Assembly (NCBI GenBank): GCA_009778055.1 | Contig: WRKN01000076.1 | Span: 1-10,788 of the forward strand | Source of the DNA: Synergistaceae bacterium | GTDB taxonomy: Bacteria; Synergistota; Synergistia; Synergistales; Aminobacteriaceae | Length of the DNA: 10,788 nt | Direction of reading: 5' to 3' | Shown here: piece after piece, positions 1-6,153 of the stretch | How positions within the stretch are numbered: position 1 is the first letter of the stretch | Layout: every line of letters begins with the position of its first letter | Position numbers and translations under genes: made by a program | Notes under the pieces: model-generated | Seen by the model: the letters and a program-made list of their open reading frames with translations, nothing else | Database searches by the model: none | What the model was told of the DNA's origin: nothing

Positions 1-2
1 CC

Positions 3-152
3 GTAACCAGCGTTCCCTTCGCCGGACTGGTTCAGGAGGTTACACGCTGGATGGGGGGCGAAGTAATAATGGTGCGCAGCGGGGAGAGCGCTGAAAGCAG
101 CGAAAGCGACGAATATGAAAGCGTAACGGACGAAAGTTCAGGCGAAAAATAA
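3..152 (+). CDS. C-terminal fragment of unidentified protein with acidic Ser/Glu tail
   Basis: This is the 3' end of a gene that begins left of the window. The frame is open from base 3 to the TAA at 150-152, giving 49 visible residues. They start with a mixed hydrophobic stretch (VPFAGLVQEVTRWMGGEVIM) and end in a low-complexity acidic tail rich in Ser and Glu (ESAESSESDEYESVTDESSGEK, roughly residues 28-49). Such tails are usually disordered. The fragment is too short to assign a family. It is the only plus-strand coding sequence at this end and converges on the minus-strand iron-sulfur gene, with 11 bases between the two stop codons and no recognisable terminator there. The alternative is that this is chance open frame, but the codon-level Ser/Glu bias and the position make a real C-terminus more likely. 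Confidence 0.55.
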   Translation, partial: VTSVPFAGLVQEVTRWMGGEVIMVRSGESAESSESDEYESVTDESSGEK

Positions 153-163
153 GCGCAATTTGG

Positions 164-988
164 CTACGGCATAAATTCCGCCCTCAAGGCGGAGAAACGG
201 CACGCCCTGACGCAGTCGCCGCAGCGTATGCACTCCGGGCTGTCAGGCGTTTGGGATGGGTTCACCGTCATCTTGCAGGCGTTTGAGCACGCGCCGCAGT
301 GGACGCAGTTTTCCTTGCGGAGTTTCAGCCGGTACAGGGCTATCTTGTTAAACAGCCCGTAGAAAGCGCCCAAAGGGCACATGACTTTGCAAAAAAAACG
401 ATATACGGAAAGGCATCCCAGCACCGTGACGACCGCTATGGCTGACTTGAGCAAAAAAAGCCGCCCCGCCGCGTCCCGCATCGCCGGATCGGCGGCCAGC
501 AAAGGCAGTCCCGCCGTGAGCGTTCCGGCGGGGCATATGTATTTGCAGAAAGCAGGGTCTGCTATTCCTATATCTCCCTTGAACAACGCGGGCAAGGCCA
601 ATACGAAGACGACGAGAATGACGTATTTTACGCGCGGCAGCCATTTCCACAGTTTTAGCGGCCTGACTTTGGGAAACGGAATTTTGTGCAACAGCTCCTG
701 CAGCAGCCCGAACGGGCACAGAAATCCGCACACCAGGCGGCCGAAGAGAAGCCCGAAAAGCATCAGCAAGCCCGTCACGTAAAAAGTGAACCGGTATTGA
801 TATGAACCCAGCACAGCCTGCAGCGACCCAATGGGGCAGGAAGCCACAGCCCCCGGACACGAATAGCAATTCAGGCCCGGCACACAGACGGACTTCAACT
901 TCCCCCTGTAGATATGTCCTTTGAAGAACCCGGCAAAATACGCGTTGTTACCCAAAAGAGCCAGGGTTTGAATGATTTTGCGAAGCAT
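164..988 (-). CDS. NapH/YccM-like membrane 4Fe-4S polyferredoxin
   Basis: A 274-residue integral membrane iron-sulfur protein of the NapH/NosR-C-terminal/YccM type, which in characterised members passes electrons between the quinone pool and partner redox proteins. Visible in order: an N-terminal Cys cluster (C35, C41, C44, C51), a hydrophobic segment about 68-86 running into CGFLCPFG (C87, C91), a membrane segment about 120-136, CKYICPAG (C148, C152), another membrane segment about 178-198, then CKVMCPLG (C200, C204). Two ferredoxin-type clusters follow, at C228/C231/C234/C238 and C253/C256/C259/C263. The last cysteine of each ferredoxin motif is followed by K or R, not the usual proline. 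The ATG at 986-988 has AGGA about 8 bases upstream. The gene starts 5 bases after the stop of the small CxxC gene, so the two are probably translated together. Its electron donor and acceptor cannot be read from this window. No terminator was found beyond its stop. Confidence 0.85.
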   Translation of the reverse strand: MLRKIIQTLALLGNNAYFAGFFKGHIYRGKLKSVCVPGLNCYSCPGAVASCPIGSLQAVLGSYQYRFTFYVTGLLMLFGLLFGRLVCGFLCPFGLLQELLHKIPFPKVRPLKLWKWLPRVKYVILVVFVLALPALFKGDIGIADPAFCKYICPAGTLTAGLPLLAADPAMRDAAGRLFLLKSAIAVVTVLGCLSVYRFFCKVMCPLGAFYGLFNKIALYRLKLRKENCVHCGACSNACKMTVNPSQTPDSPECIRCGDCVRACRFSALRAEFMP

Positions 989-993
989 TTAAA

Positions 994-1140
994 TTATCCT
1001 ATGCCTATGCACTCCAGGCATATGTGCACGGCTTTCATGAAAACCATCCCGGCCTCGCCCCTGAGCCAGCCGATCAGAATAAAGATCACCGCCGCGGTAA
1101 ACAAAACGGCGCGGAGCACGTTAGTTGATTTTCGCGTCAT
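994..1140 (-). CDS. Small CxxC membrane protein, CD1871A-like
   Basis: A 48-residue protein too short for usual ORF cut-offs. It has a basic N-terminus (MTRKSTNVLR), one membrane segment at about residues 11-24, a GWLRGEAG turn, and a C-terminal CLEC motif (C41, C44) followed directly by IGIG and the stop. This layout (short, one helix, ending in CxxC) matches my memory of the CD1871A-type CXXC family, which is found beside 4Fe-4S membrane proteins in anaerobes. The match is by pattern only. The ATG at 1138-1140 is preceded by GGGAG about 9 bases upstream. The gene begins one base after the TGA of the ATPase gene (TGA-A-ATG) and ends 5 bases before the polyferredoxin ATG, so the three are translationally packed. 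It could be a metal-binding or thiol partner of the polyferredoxin, which is an inference from position. Confidence 0.8.
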   Translation of the reverse strand: MTRKSTNVLRAVLFTAAVIFILIGWLRGEAGMVFMKAVHICLECIGIG

Positions 1141-1141
1141 T

Positions 1142-2794
1142 TCATACTCCCCAGACATTTATCTCCCGGCCTCCGCCGTGTTCGGTGTGTTTGGTGTGTT
1201 CGGTAAGTTCGACGCGTTCGTAGATTTTATCGTCCCATTTATACCCCGGACGCTCTTCGCACACGATAAGGTGAACCTCCTCCGCGCCGCTCCGGTCCGC
1301 GTAACGCGCCGCCTGTTCCAGTCCTTCGGGTAGTATTCTAGCGGGAGCGGGCGTTCTCTCGCGTATAGTCTTCAATTCCAGCACTATTCGCTGTTCTTTC
1401 TGAGTCCCTCTCGCGGCGTTTTGGGGGTAACGCCAGCGAACCAGCAGGTCTACCCGCCCCAGCCCCAGCGCGTATTCCCGCTCAATAAGGCCGCCGCCGT
1501 TCACTATTCGCTGCAAAAACGCCTGAAGAAGCAACTGAAATCCGGCTTCTTTATAATCGAACCGCTCCAGCCAGCTTTCCGAATTCTCACGGAAAAACTG
1601 CTGAAACTCGCGAAGCAGTTTTTTCATGTCAAGTTTCCCGTCCGGCGCGACGTACCAGGGCTGCGTGGTACGGGAAGTCATATTGATTTCAGTCACCCAG
1701 GTAAGTTCACGCGGAAGAACCTCGCGGTAAATGCCATTTGAAATTACGTAATTTCCGCTCTCCTTACGAAGCAGCCCAAGGTCTATAAGGTACTCTACGT
1801 CATCCGGCGCGGGTTTGTCAGTCCAGTTTCCCCCGGCGAAAAATGCCTCAAGCACGTTCTCTACCCGCTTTTCTCTCAATTTATCGGCGAGTTGATCGAG
1901 ATGTGTCGCGCGGGAGATGATAAGCCGTTCCGCGGCTTCGTCTATTATGTCTAGGGTTATCGGATTATTACGGTCGCGCCCCTCCGGAATCTTCGCTGTG
2001 GCCTGGTCCGCGAGGGCGTTGACCAGCCAGGGCTGGCCGCGGGTCAAATCCCACACCTTCGGATAGACGTTTTCTTCAAAGACTTGTCCCGTCGTTTCAG
2101 TATGCTGAAGATACAGCTCCCGGATATCGTCCTGGGAAAAATCCCCCAGGCGCAGAGAAGCCGCCTTGATGTTGAAACAGCTTCCCCCCGTGATGATTTC
2201 CCCGTCCGATCGGTGAATACGGTAGTCGCGGATGTCGCGCACCCCGCAAAGTATGACGGAGATCGGGGCGAATTGAGGACGGTTCGCGTATGCGTCACGC
2301 AGTTGGCGCAGCACGGAAACTAAGGTGTCGCCGACAAGAGCGTCAATCTCGTCGATGAACAGAACGAGAGGTTTGCCACAAGCGGAACAAAAAGACTCCA
2401 GGGCCTCTATGAGCATGGAATTTCCGCCGGCGTTAGCGCGAATCGATTCTATGTCCGGGATAGAAAGATTCAAAGAACGTTTAATCGAGCTTTCAAGGCG
2501 CGAGAGAATGGTCTTCATGCCTGTTGTCACGTCATTACGGGCTGTTTGAGCGGTTTCGACGTTGACGTAGGCGCAGTGATACACGCCTTCTTCGTTTATC
2601 TTATTTACCATCGCCAGCAGCGATGTCGTTTTACCCGTCTGTCTGGGAGCGTGCAGGATAAAATAGCTGCGTTGATTCATCAGAAGGGAAATTTCATCGT
2701 AATTGATACGCCGCAAGGGATCCAGCGTGTAATGTATATCCGGCTGCGCCGGCCCCGCAATGTTAAAAAATTTATCTATTTTGGGCACGTACAT
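1142..2794 (-). CDS. AAA-like ATPase fused to C-terminal PD-(D/E)XK nuclease-like domain
   Basis: A 550-residue protein with an N-terminal P-loop ATPase and a C-terminal nuclease fold. Walker A is APRQTGKTT (residues 49-57, K55), Walker B is PLVLFIDEID (142-151, D148/E149), and a sensor-like strand SVILCGVRD follows at 179-187. A helical lid or winged-helix-like region spans about 280-365. The C-terminal part carries GRVDLLV (446-452, D449), ELK (473-475) and QAARY (494-498), which fit motifs of the PD-(D/E)XK fold. Proteins of this architecture are abundant in anaerobe genomes and their biological role is largely unknown; an accessory or mobile function is a guess. Start: ATG at 2792-2794 with a strong GGAGG upstream, 20 bases after the prmC stop. 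The C-terminal tail has a repetitive TEHTKHTEH stretch (531-539) that is not part of the fold. Confidence 0.85.
   Translation of the reverse strand: MYVPKIDKFFNIAGPAQPDIHYTLDPLRRINYDEISLLMNQRSYFILHAPRQTGKTTSLLAMVNKINEEGVYHCAYVNVETAQTARNDVTTGMKTILSRLESSIKRSLNLSIPDIESIRANAGGNSMLIEALESFCSACGKPLVLFIDEIDALVGDTLVSVLRQLRDAYANRPQFAPISVILCGVRDIRDYRIHRSDGEIITGGSCFNIKAASLRLGDFSQDDIRELYLQHTETTGQVFEENVYPKVWDLTRGQPWLVNALADQATAKIPEGRDRNNPITLDIIDEAAERLIISRATHLDQLADKLREKRVENVLEAFFAGGNWTDKPAPDDVEYLIDLGLLRKESGNYVISNGIYREVLPRELTWVTEINMTSRTTQPWYVAPDGKLDMKKLLREFQQFFRENSESWLERFDYKEAGFQLLLQAFLQRIVNGGGLIEREYALGLGRVDLLVRWRYPQNAARGTQKEQRIVLELKTIRERTPAPARILPEGLEQAARYADRSGAEEVHLIVCEERPGYKWDDKIYERVELTEHTKHTEHGGGREINVWGV
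1178..1204 (-). repeat. Three-unit 9-base tandem repeat inside ATPase C-terminus
   Basis: Three contiguous 9-base units (GTGTTCGGT, GTGTTTGGT, GTGTTCGGT on the plus strand) differ at one position. On the coding strand they encode TEH-TKH-TEH in the tail of the ATPase/nuclease protein, beyond the recognisable domains. The period is a multiple of three, so unit gain or loss would keep the frame. Confidence 0.85.
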
Positions 2795-2814
2795 TTCCTT
2801 TCACCTCCCTGGTA

Positions 2815-3663
2815 TCACGCTCGGCGCTCCCATACCATGCAGCGCAGGTTACCGGAAAAGTCGGCTGTTTCTTCCGTTAAGGCCATGCCGGGGGCGCAGC
2901 CATTATCGGGTCCGGGGGCTATGCCCCCCATCTCCATTATAAGCGCGCCTCCTTCTTTAAGCATAACGGGAACGCCGCGAAACAGCTTTCTGTAAAAGTC
3001 CATGCCGTCTTCCCCGCCGTCGAGGGCCATATGCGGCTCGTGGCAGCGCACCTCGCGCATCAGCCCGTCGATTTCTTTCGTCGGGATATACGGCGGGTTG
3101 CTGACGGCTAAATCTAGTGAACCGTTCCTGACCGGGATGTCGTCCGGCTCGCGTGAATGCCATAGCAAAGCGCGCCCGTGCAGGCCGTTGCGTTTGAGGT
3201 TCCTCCACGCCCAATAGATAGAGCGGGGGTTTTTTTCAGCCATTATCGCTTTTGCCAGCGGGCGCTCCATTAGCAGGGCTATGGTTATGCACCCGCTTCC
3301 GGTTCCCCAGTCCAGAAAAAATGACGGGGAGTCGGACGGCAGGCGCTTCAAGGCGGCTTCCACAAGGAATTCCGTCTCGGGGCGGGGTATCAGCGTCCCC
3401 TCCCCCACCTCAAACGATATGCCCCAGAAATGAGCCTCGCCCAAAATGTATTGCAACGGCTCGCCAGCAAGGCGGCGCGCGACGGCCTTATCAATATAAG
3501 CCCGCTCTCCGCCGGTCAGAATTTTTTCCGGGTGTCCCATAACGAACGCTCGCGAAACGCGCAAGAGGCGGATCAAAATGAGATCCGCCTCTCCTGTGGC
3601 GTTATGAATTCCGCCGTCTCTAAAAGCCTCGACGATGAAACGGCGCGCGTAACCCAGGTTCAT
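2815..3663 (-). CDS. prmC: Peptide chain release factor N5-glutamine methyltransferase
   Basis: PrmC (HemK) uses S-adenosylmethionine to methylate the glutamine of the GGQ motif in class I release factors, which improves peptide release. The 282-residue product shows the N-terminal helical substrate-binding domain (about 1-80), the IPRPETE segment (92-98), the SAM-binding loop DWGTGSGC (118-125) and the catalytic NPPY motif (189-192) that holds the Gln side chain. Length is normal for the family. The start ATG overlaps the prfA stop as ATGA (3660-3663), and its own ribosome binding site is weak, so translation is probably coupled to prfA, its substrate's gene. The C-terminus lies 20 bases from the next gene, with no terminator between. 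Confidence is high because motifs and neighbour agree. Confidence 0.95.
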   Translation of the reverse strand: MNLGYARRFIVEAFRDGGIHNATGEADLILIRLLRVSRAFVMGHPEKILTGGERAYIDKAVARRLAGEPLQYILGEAHFWGISFEVGEGTLIPRPETEFLVEAALKRLPSDSPSFFLDWGTGSGCITIALLMERPLAKAIMAEKNPRSIYWAWRNLKRNGLHGRALLWHSREPDDIPVRNGSLDLAVSNPPYIPTKEIDGLMREVRCHEPHMALDGGEDGMDFYRKLFRGVPVMLKEGGALIMEMGGIAPGPDNGCAPGMALTEETADFSGNLRCMVWERRA

Positions 3664-4733
3664 GTTTCCAGGTTGCGCAGGCGCTCCGTCTGCTCCGCCA
3701 GGGTCATGGCCTCGATCAGATCGTAAAGGTCGCCGTCCAGATAATTGTCCAGCTTGTACAGGGTTACGTTGACCCTGTGATCCGTTATGCGGTTTTGGGG
3801 GTAGTTGTAGGTGCGGACGCGCTCCGACCTGTCCCCGGAGCCGATTTGCCCGCGCCGCTCGGAGGCCAGCTCGGAGGCCTGCTTTTGCATTTCCGCGTCA
3901 TACAGCTTCGTTTTGAGGTAGGTCATGGCTCTGGCACGGTTTTTAATCTGGGAGCGCTCGTCCTGGCACGTCACCACTATGCCGGTCGGCAGGTGCGTGA
4001 TGCGGACGGCGGAGTCCGTCATGTTGACGTGCTGCCCCCCCGCGCCGCTCGAGCGGTATGTGTCGATTTTCAGGTCTTCGGCGCGGACGTCGATCTCCAC
4101 GTCGTCCACCTCCGGCAGAACGGCCACCGTGGCGGCGGAGGTGTGGAGACGCCCGCCGGATTCGGTGACCGGGACGCGCTGCACCCTGTGCACGCCGCTC
4201 TCGAATTTCAGTTTGCTGAACGCGCCGTCCCCGTCTATGCGGAAAATAATCTCCTTATACCCGCCTATGCCGGTCTCGTTGGAGTCCAGAACTTCCATCC
4301 GCCAGCGCTGGCGTTCGCAAAACCTGTTGTACATCCTGTAGAGGTCGGACGCGAAAAGCGCGGCCTCCTCCCCTCCCGTGCCAGCCCTCACCTCGACGAT
4401 GACGCTTTTTTCATCGTTGGGGTCCTTCGGCAGGAGCAGGAGTTTAAGGTCCTCCTCAAATTTGTCCATCTGCGGTTCAAGCGCGGCGATTTCCTCGGCG
4501 GCCAGGGCCTCCATCTCGGGCTCGCCGCTTTTGAGAAGCTCCTTCGCGTCGGCTATGCTCTGACGAACCGAGCGGAAAGCGCGGAACTTTTCGACCACCG
4601 GCTCCAACTGAGCGTGTTTTTTCCCCAGGGACTGCAATTCTTTCAGGTTGGCAGTGACTGCCGGATCCGCCATTTTCCGCTCGATCTCAAGATAGTCGCG
4701 TTCTACAGCCAATAGCTTGTTTTCTATATCCAT
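3660..4733 (-). CDS. prfA: Peptide chain release factor 1
   Basis: RF1 recognises UAA and UAG stop codons in the ribosomal A site and triggers hydrolysis of the peptidyl-tRNA ester. The 357 residues match the usual length of about 360. The stop-codon reading tripeptide is PVT (188-190) within HRVQRVPVTESGGRLHTSA, which identifies RF1, not RF2 (SPF). The catalytic GGQ is at 232-234 in SSGAGGQHVN; Q234 is the predicted PrmC methylation target. The N-terminal helical domain (about 1-110) is rich in Lys/Glu. The ATG at 4731-4733 has GAGGA 7-8 bases upstream and lies 13 bases after the thyX stop. It is followed with a 4-base overlap by prmC. In-frame genes here end in TAG (thyX, rpmE, polyferredoxin), which RF1 must read. 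Confidence 0.97.
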   Translation of the reverse strand: MDIENKLLAVERDYLEIERKMADPAVTANLKELQSLGKKHAQLEPVVEKFRAFRSVRQSIADAKELLKSGEPEMEALAAEEIAALEPQMDKFEEDLKLLLLPKDPNDEKSVIVEVRAGTGGEEAALFASDLYRMYNRFCERQRWRMEVLDSNETGIGGYKEIIFRIDGDGAFSKLKFESGVHRVQRVPVTESGGRLHTSAATVAVLPEVDDVEIDVRAEDLKIDTYRSSGAGGQHVNMTDSAVRITHLPTGIVVTCQDERSQIKNRARAMTYLKTKLYDAEMQKQASELASERRGQIGSGDRSERVRTYNYPQNRITDHRVNVTLYKLDNYLDGDLYDLIEAMTLAEQTERLRNLET

Positions 4734-4746
4734 GCGGCCGTCCTCT

Positions 4747-5448
4747 CTATTCCTGTTTGGCGAGAAGGTCTTCCATACCGCCGTAGGGCTTGCCGCAGGA
4801 GAGCGATTCCCGGCATTCTCCAGTTACGCAGAAAGGGCCGGCGGCCTCAAAGATAACCGGCGCGGCGTTCCTGCACTCGATCAGCATCAGGCGCGCCAGC
4901 TCGCGTATCTCCCACTGCGCCCTGCGGCAAAGCCTGAGATTGAAAAAATGGTGCAGTTCTCTGGCGTTCATTGTCATGACAAGACGGGTTTCCCAACCAT
5001 GCGGCAAAATAAACCTGGCGTCCTCCGCCGGTATTCCCATTGAAACCAGCTTTTTGTACGCTTCGCAGGCGTTTTCCGCCTGCCGCGCGAACAACTCCGC
5101 CGCCTCCCGGTTTTTTGCGACGGAGGGCGGCGTGACCATTCCCACGCTGCCTTCGCCGCCGCCCATCTTCACGTACCTTTGGCTTTGCTGGCTGAAACTG
5201 GCTATGCGGTGACGAACCAACTGGTGGGAAGCGACCCGGCTCAACCCGTCCACCCCGAACGTGAAGGACGCGTGCTCAAAGGGCGAGTGATGCCCGCTGA
5301 ACCGAAGCTCTTTTAGAAGCCGGGTTGAAAGCTCCGCCGACTCCCGCTCGATGAGGTCGGAGGCGGAGGCGTCGCTGTAGCATATCCGGGCCGCCGCCGC
5401 GACCAAACTGTCCGGGGCGGGAGTGCCGCTCAAAAGATAGACCTTCAT
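4747..5448 (-). CDS. thyX: FAD-dependent thymidylate synthase
   Basis: ThyX makes dTMP from dUMP using methylenetetrahydrofolate as carbon donor and FAD/NAD(P)H for reduction, so tetrahydrofolate is regenerated without dihydrofolate reductase. The family signature RHRxxSxxxxSxR is seen as RHRIASFSQQSQR (residues 79-91 from the ATG). ILPHG (147-151) and NARELHHFFNLR with a following AQWEIR (161-182) form the conserved C-terminal half. The product is 233 residues from ATG 5446-5448, which has AGGAG 10 bases upstream. An in-frame TTG two codons earlier (5452-5454) has only 4 bases of spacing and is less likely. The gene sits 17-27 bases after the rpmE terminator and 13 bases before prfA. Use of ThyX fits an anaerobe; whether a ThyA exists elsewhere is unknown. 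Confidence 0.95.
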   Translation of the reverse strand: MKVYLLSGTPAPDSLVAAAARICYSDASASDLIERESAELSTRLLKELRFSGHHSPFEHASFTFGVDGLSRVASHQLVRHRIASFSQQSQRYVKMGGGEGSVGMVTPPSVAKNREAAELFARQAENACEAYKKLVSMGIPAEDARFILPHGWETRLVMTMNARELHHFFNLRLCRRAQWEIRELARLMLIECRNAAPVIFEAAGPFCVTGECRESLSCGKPYGGMEDLLAKQE

Positions 5449-5463
5449 GTTCAAATTGCTCCT

Positions 5464-5491
5464 GATAATAAAAAGGGGCTGTCGCAGCCCC
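5464..5491 (-). terminator. Intrinsic terminator after rpmE
   Basis: On the minus strand a perfect 7-base stem, GGGGCTG-CGA-CAGCCCC (5475-5491), is followed by TTTTTATTATC (5464-5474). The stem begins 6 bases after the rpmE stop codon. The T-rich run ends just before the thyX ribosome binding site (AGGAG, 5459-5463). This is a textbook rho-independent terminator in the minus direction. In the plus direction there is no T-run after the stem. Confidence 0.88.
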
Positions 5492-5497
5492 CTGATT

Positions 5498-5725
5498 CTA
5501 GGTTGTGGTTTTCTGGCCGTAGTTGATTCCGGCGTACTTTTTCTGGAATTTTTCCAGACGCCCGTCCTGCATCACCCTGCTGCCTCTCTTGCCGGAGTAG
5601 AAAGGATGGCATTGTGAACAAACCCCGACGCGAATTTCCTTTTTAGTCGAACTGGTCTTAAAATTGTTCCCGCAGGCGCAAGCCACGCTGCATTCCTGAT
5701 AATCGGGATGAATGTTTTTTTTCAT
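5498..5725 (-). CDS. rpmE: 50S ribosomal protein L31, zinc-binding type
   Basis: L31 bridges the large subunit to the small-subunit head. The 75-residue product starts MKKNIHP and carries four cysteines for zinc, C16 and C18 (ACACGN) and C36 and C39 (CSQCHPFYSG), so it is the C+ (RpmE, not RpmE2/YkgM-type) form. An extra C12 lies just ahead. HPFYSGK is the family signature. It lies 34 bases after rpsO on the same strand, probably on the same transcript. GGAGG is about 12 bases upstream of the ATG at 5723-5725, slightly long spacing. The stop TAG (5498-5500) is followed at once by a strong terminator. Confidence 0.95.
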   Translation of the reverse strand: MKKNIHPDYQECSVACACGNNFKTSSTKKEIRVGVCSQCHPFYSGKRGSRVMQDGRLEKFQKKYAGINYGQKTTT

Positions 5726-5759
5726 TGTACTGTATGACCTCCCTGAATCCTCGAAAACC

Positions 5760-6026
5760 TTAATGCCTCAGACCCAAACTCCCGATCAGGTCGCGGTAAC
5801 GGTTGAAATCCTTGTCTTTGAGGTATCGGAGCAGCCGCCTGCGGCGTCCTACCATCTTCAAAAGACCCCTGCGGGAGTGAAAATCCTTCGTGTGTATCTT
5901 CAAATGCTCGGTCAGCTCCCTGATCCTCTCCGTCAAAACGGCTACCTGTACCTCCGGCGAGCCGGTATCCGACTCGTGGATTTTGTACGTGGCAATTAGT
6001 TCCTGTTTTTTTTCCTTCTGGATCAC
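5760..6026 (-). CDS. rpsO: 30S ribosomal protein S15
   Basis: S15 is an early-assembly protein that binds the central-domain three-way junction of 16S rRNA. The 88 residues are standard length. The conserved stretches HESDTGSPEVQVAVLTERI (17-35), LKIHTKDFHSRRGLLKMVGRRRRLLRYL (42-69) and the ending RYRDLIGSLGLRH are all present. The start codon is GTG at 6024-6026, supported by GAGGTGA (6033-6039) 6 bases upstream; no ATG fits. A promoter lies about 90 bases upstream, leaving an 80-base leader that might allow the S15 feedback control known in several bacteria. rpmE follows 34 bases downstream. Confidence 0.97.
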   Translation of the reverse strand: MIQKEKKQELIATYKIHESDTGSPEVQVAVLTERIRELTEHLKIHTKDFHSRRGLLKMVGRRRRLLRYLKDKDFNRYRDLIGSLGLRH

Positions 6027-6106
6027 ACAAAATCACCTCTTCAATCAAGATGCCGCAAAGCCGAGCAGGTCGTCTGATCCTTTAAACGTACAGCCCAGCC
6101 TTGAGT
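6027..6106 (-). promoter_or_regulatory. rpsO 5' leader, possible S15 feedback site
   Basis: The predicted rpsO transcript begins near 6106 and has about 80 untranslated bases. A weak nested fold can be drawn: AUCAG (6074-6078) with UUGAU (6044-6048), enclosing CUGC (6065-6068) with GCGG (6053-6056). S15 is known to repress its own mRNA through leader structures in several unrelated bacteria. Whether this leader binds S15 cannot be decided by eye. Confidence 0.3.
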
Positions 6107-6112
6107 GCGAGT

Positions 6113-6141
6113 ATATTACCATTACCGGCGGCGATGCGCAA
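6113..6141 (-). promoter_or_regulatory. Sigma70-type promoter for rpsO-rpmE
   Basis: On the minus strand, -35 TTGCGC (6136-6141) and -10 TAATAT (6113-6118) are separated by exactly 17 bases. A TG one base upstream of the -10 gives an extended -10 (TGGTAATAT). The elements lie in the 125-base gap between mnmE and rpsO. Predicted start of transcription is near 6106. Confidence 0.7.
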
Positions 6142-6143
6142 CA

Positions 6144-6153
6144 AACGTACGTT
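6144..6153. repeat. 10-base perfect palindrome at mnmE stop / rpsO -35
   Basis: AACGTACGTT is a perfect inverted repeat just upstream of the rpsO -35 element, overlapping two bases of the mnmE stop codon. The half AAACGTAC recurs at 6084-6091 inside the rpsO leader. It could be an operator or mere chance; no regulator is recognisable nearby. Confidence 0.4.

Noticed and set aside
60..125. Repeated GAAAGC units as a possible CRISPR or structured repeat
   Set aside because: They are explained by Glu-Ser codon repetition in the acidic tail of the partial gene, with no regular spacers.
3777..4715. Plus-strand open frame of 312 codons opposite prfA
   Set aside because: It lies entirely within prfA, which has GGQ and PVT motifs. 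The product is compositionally odd and has no recognisable domain.
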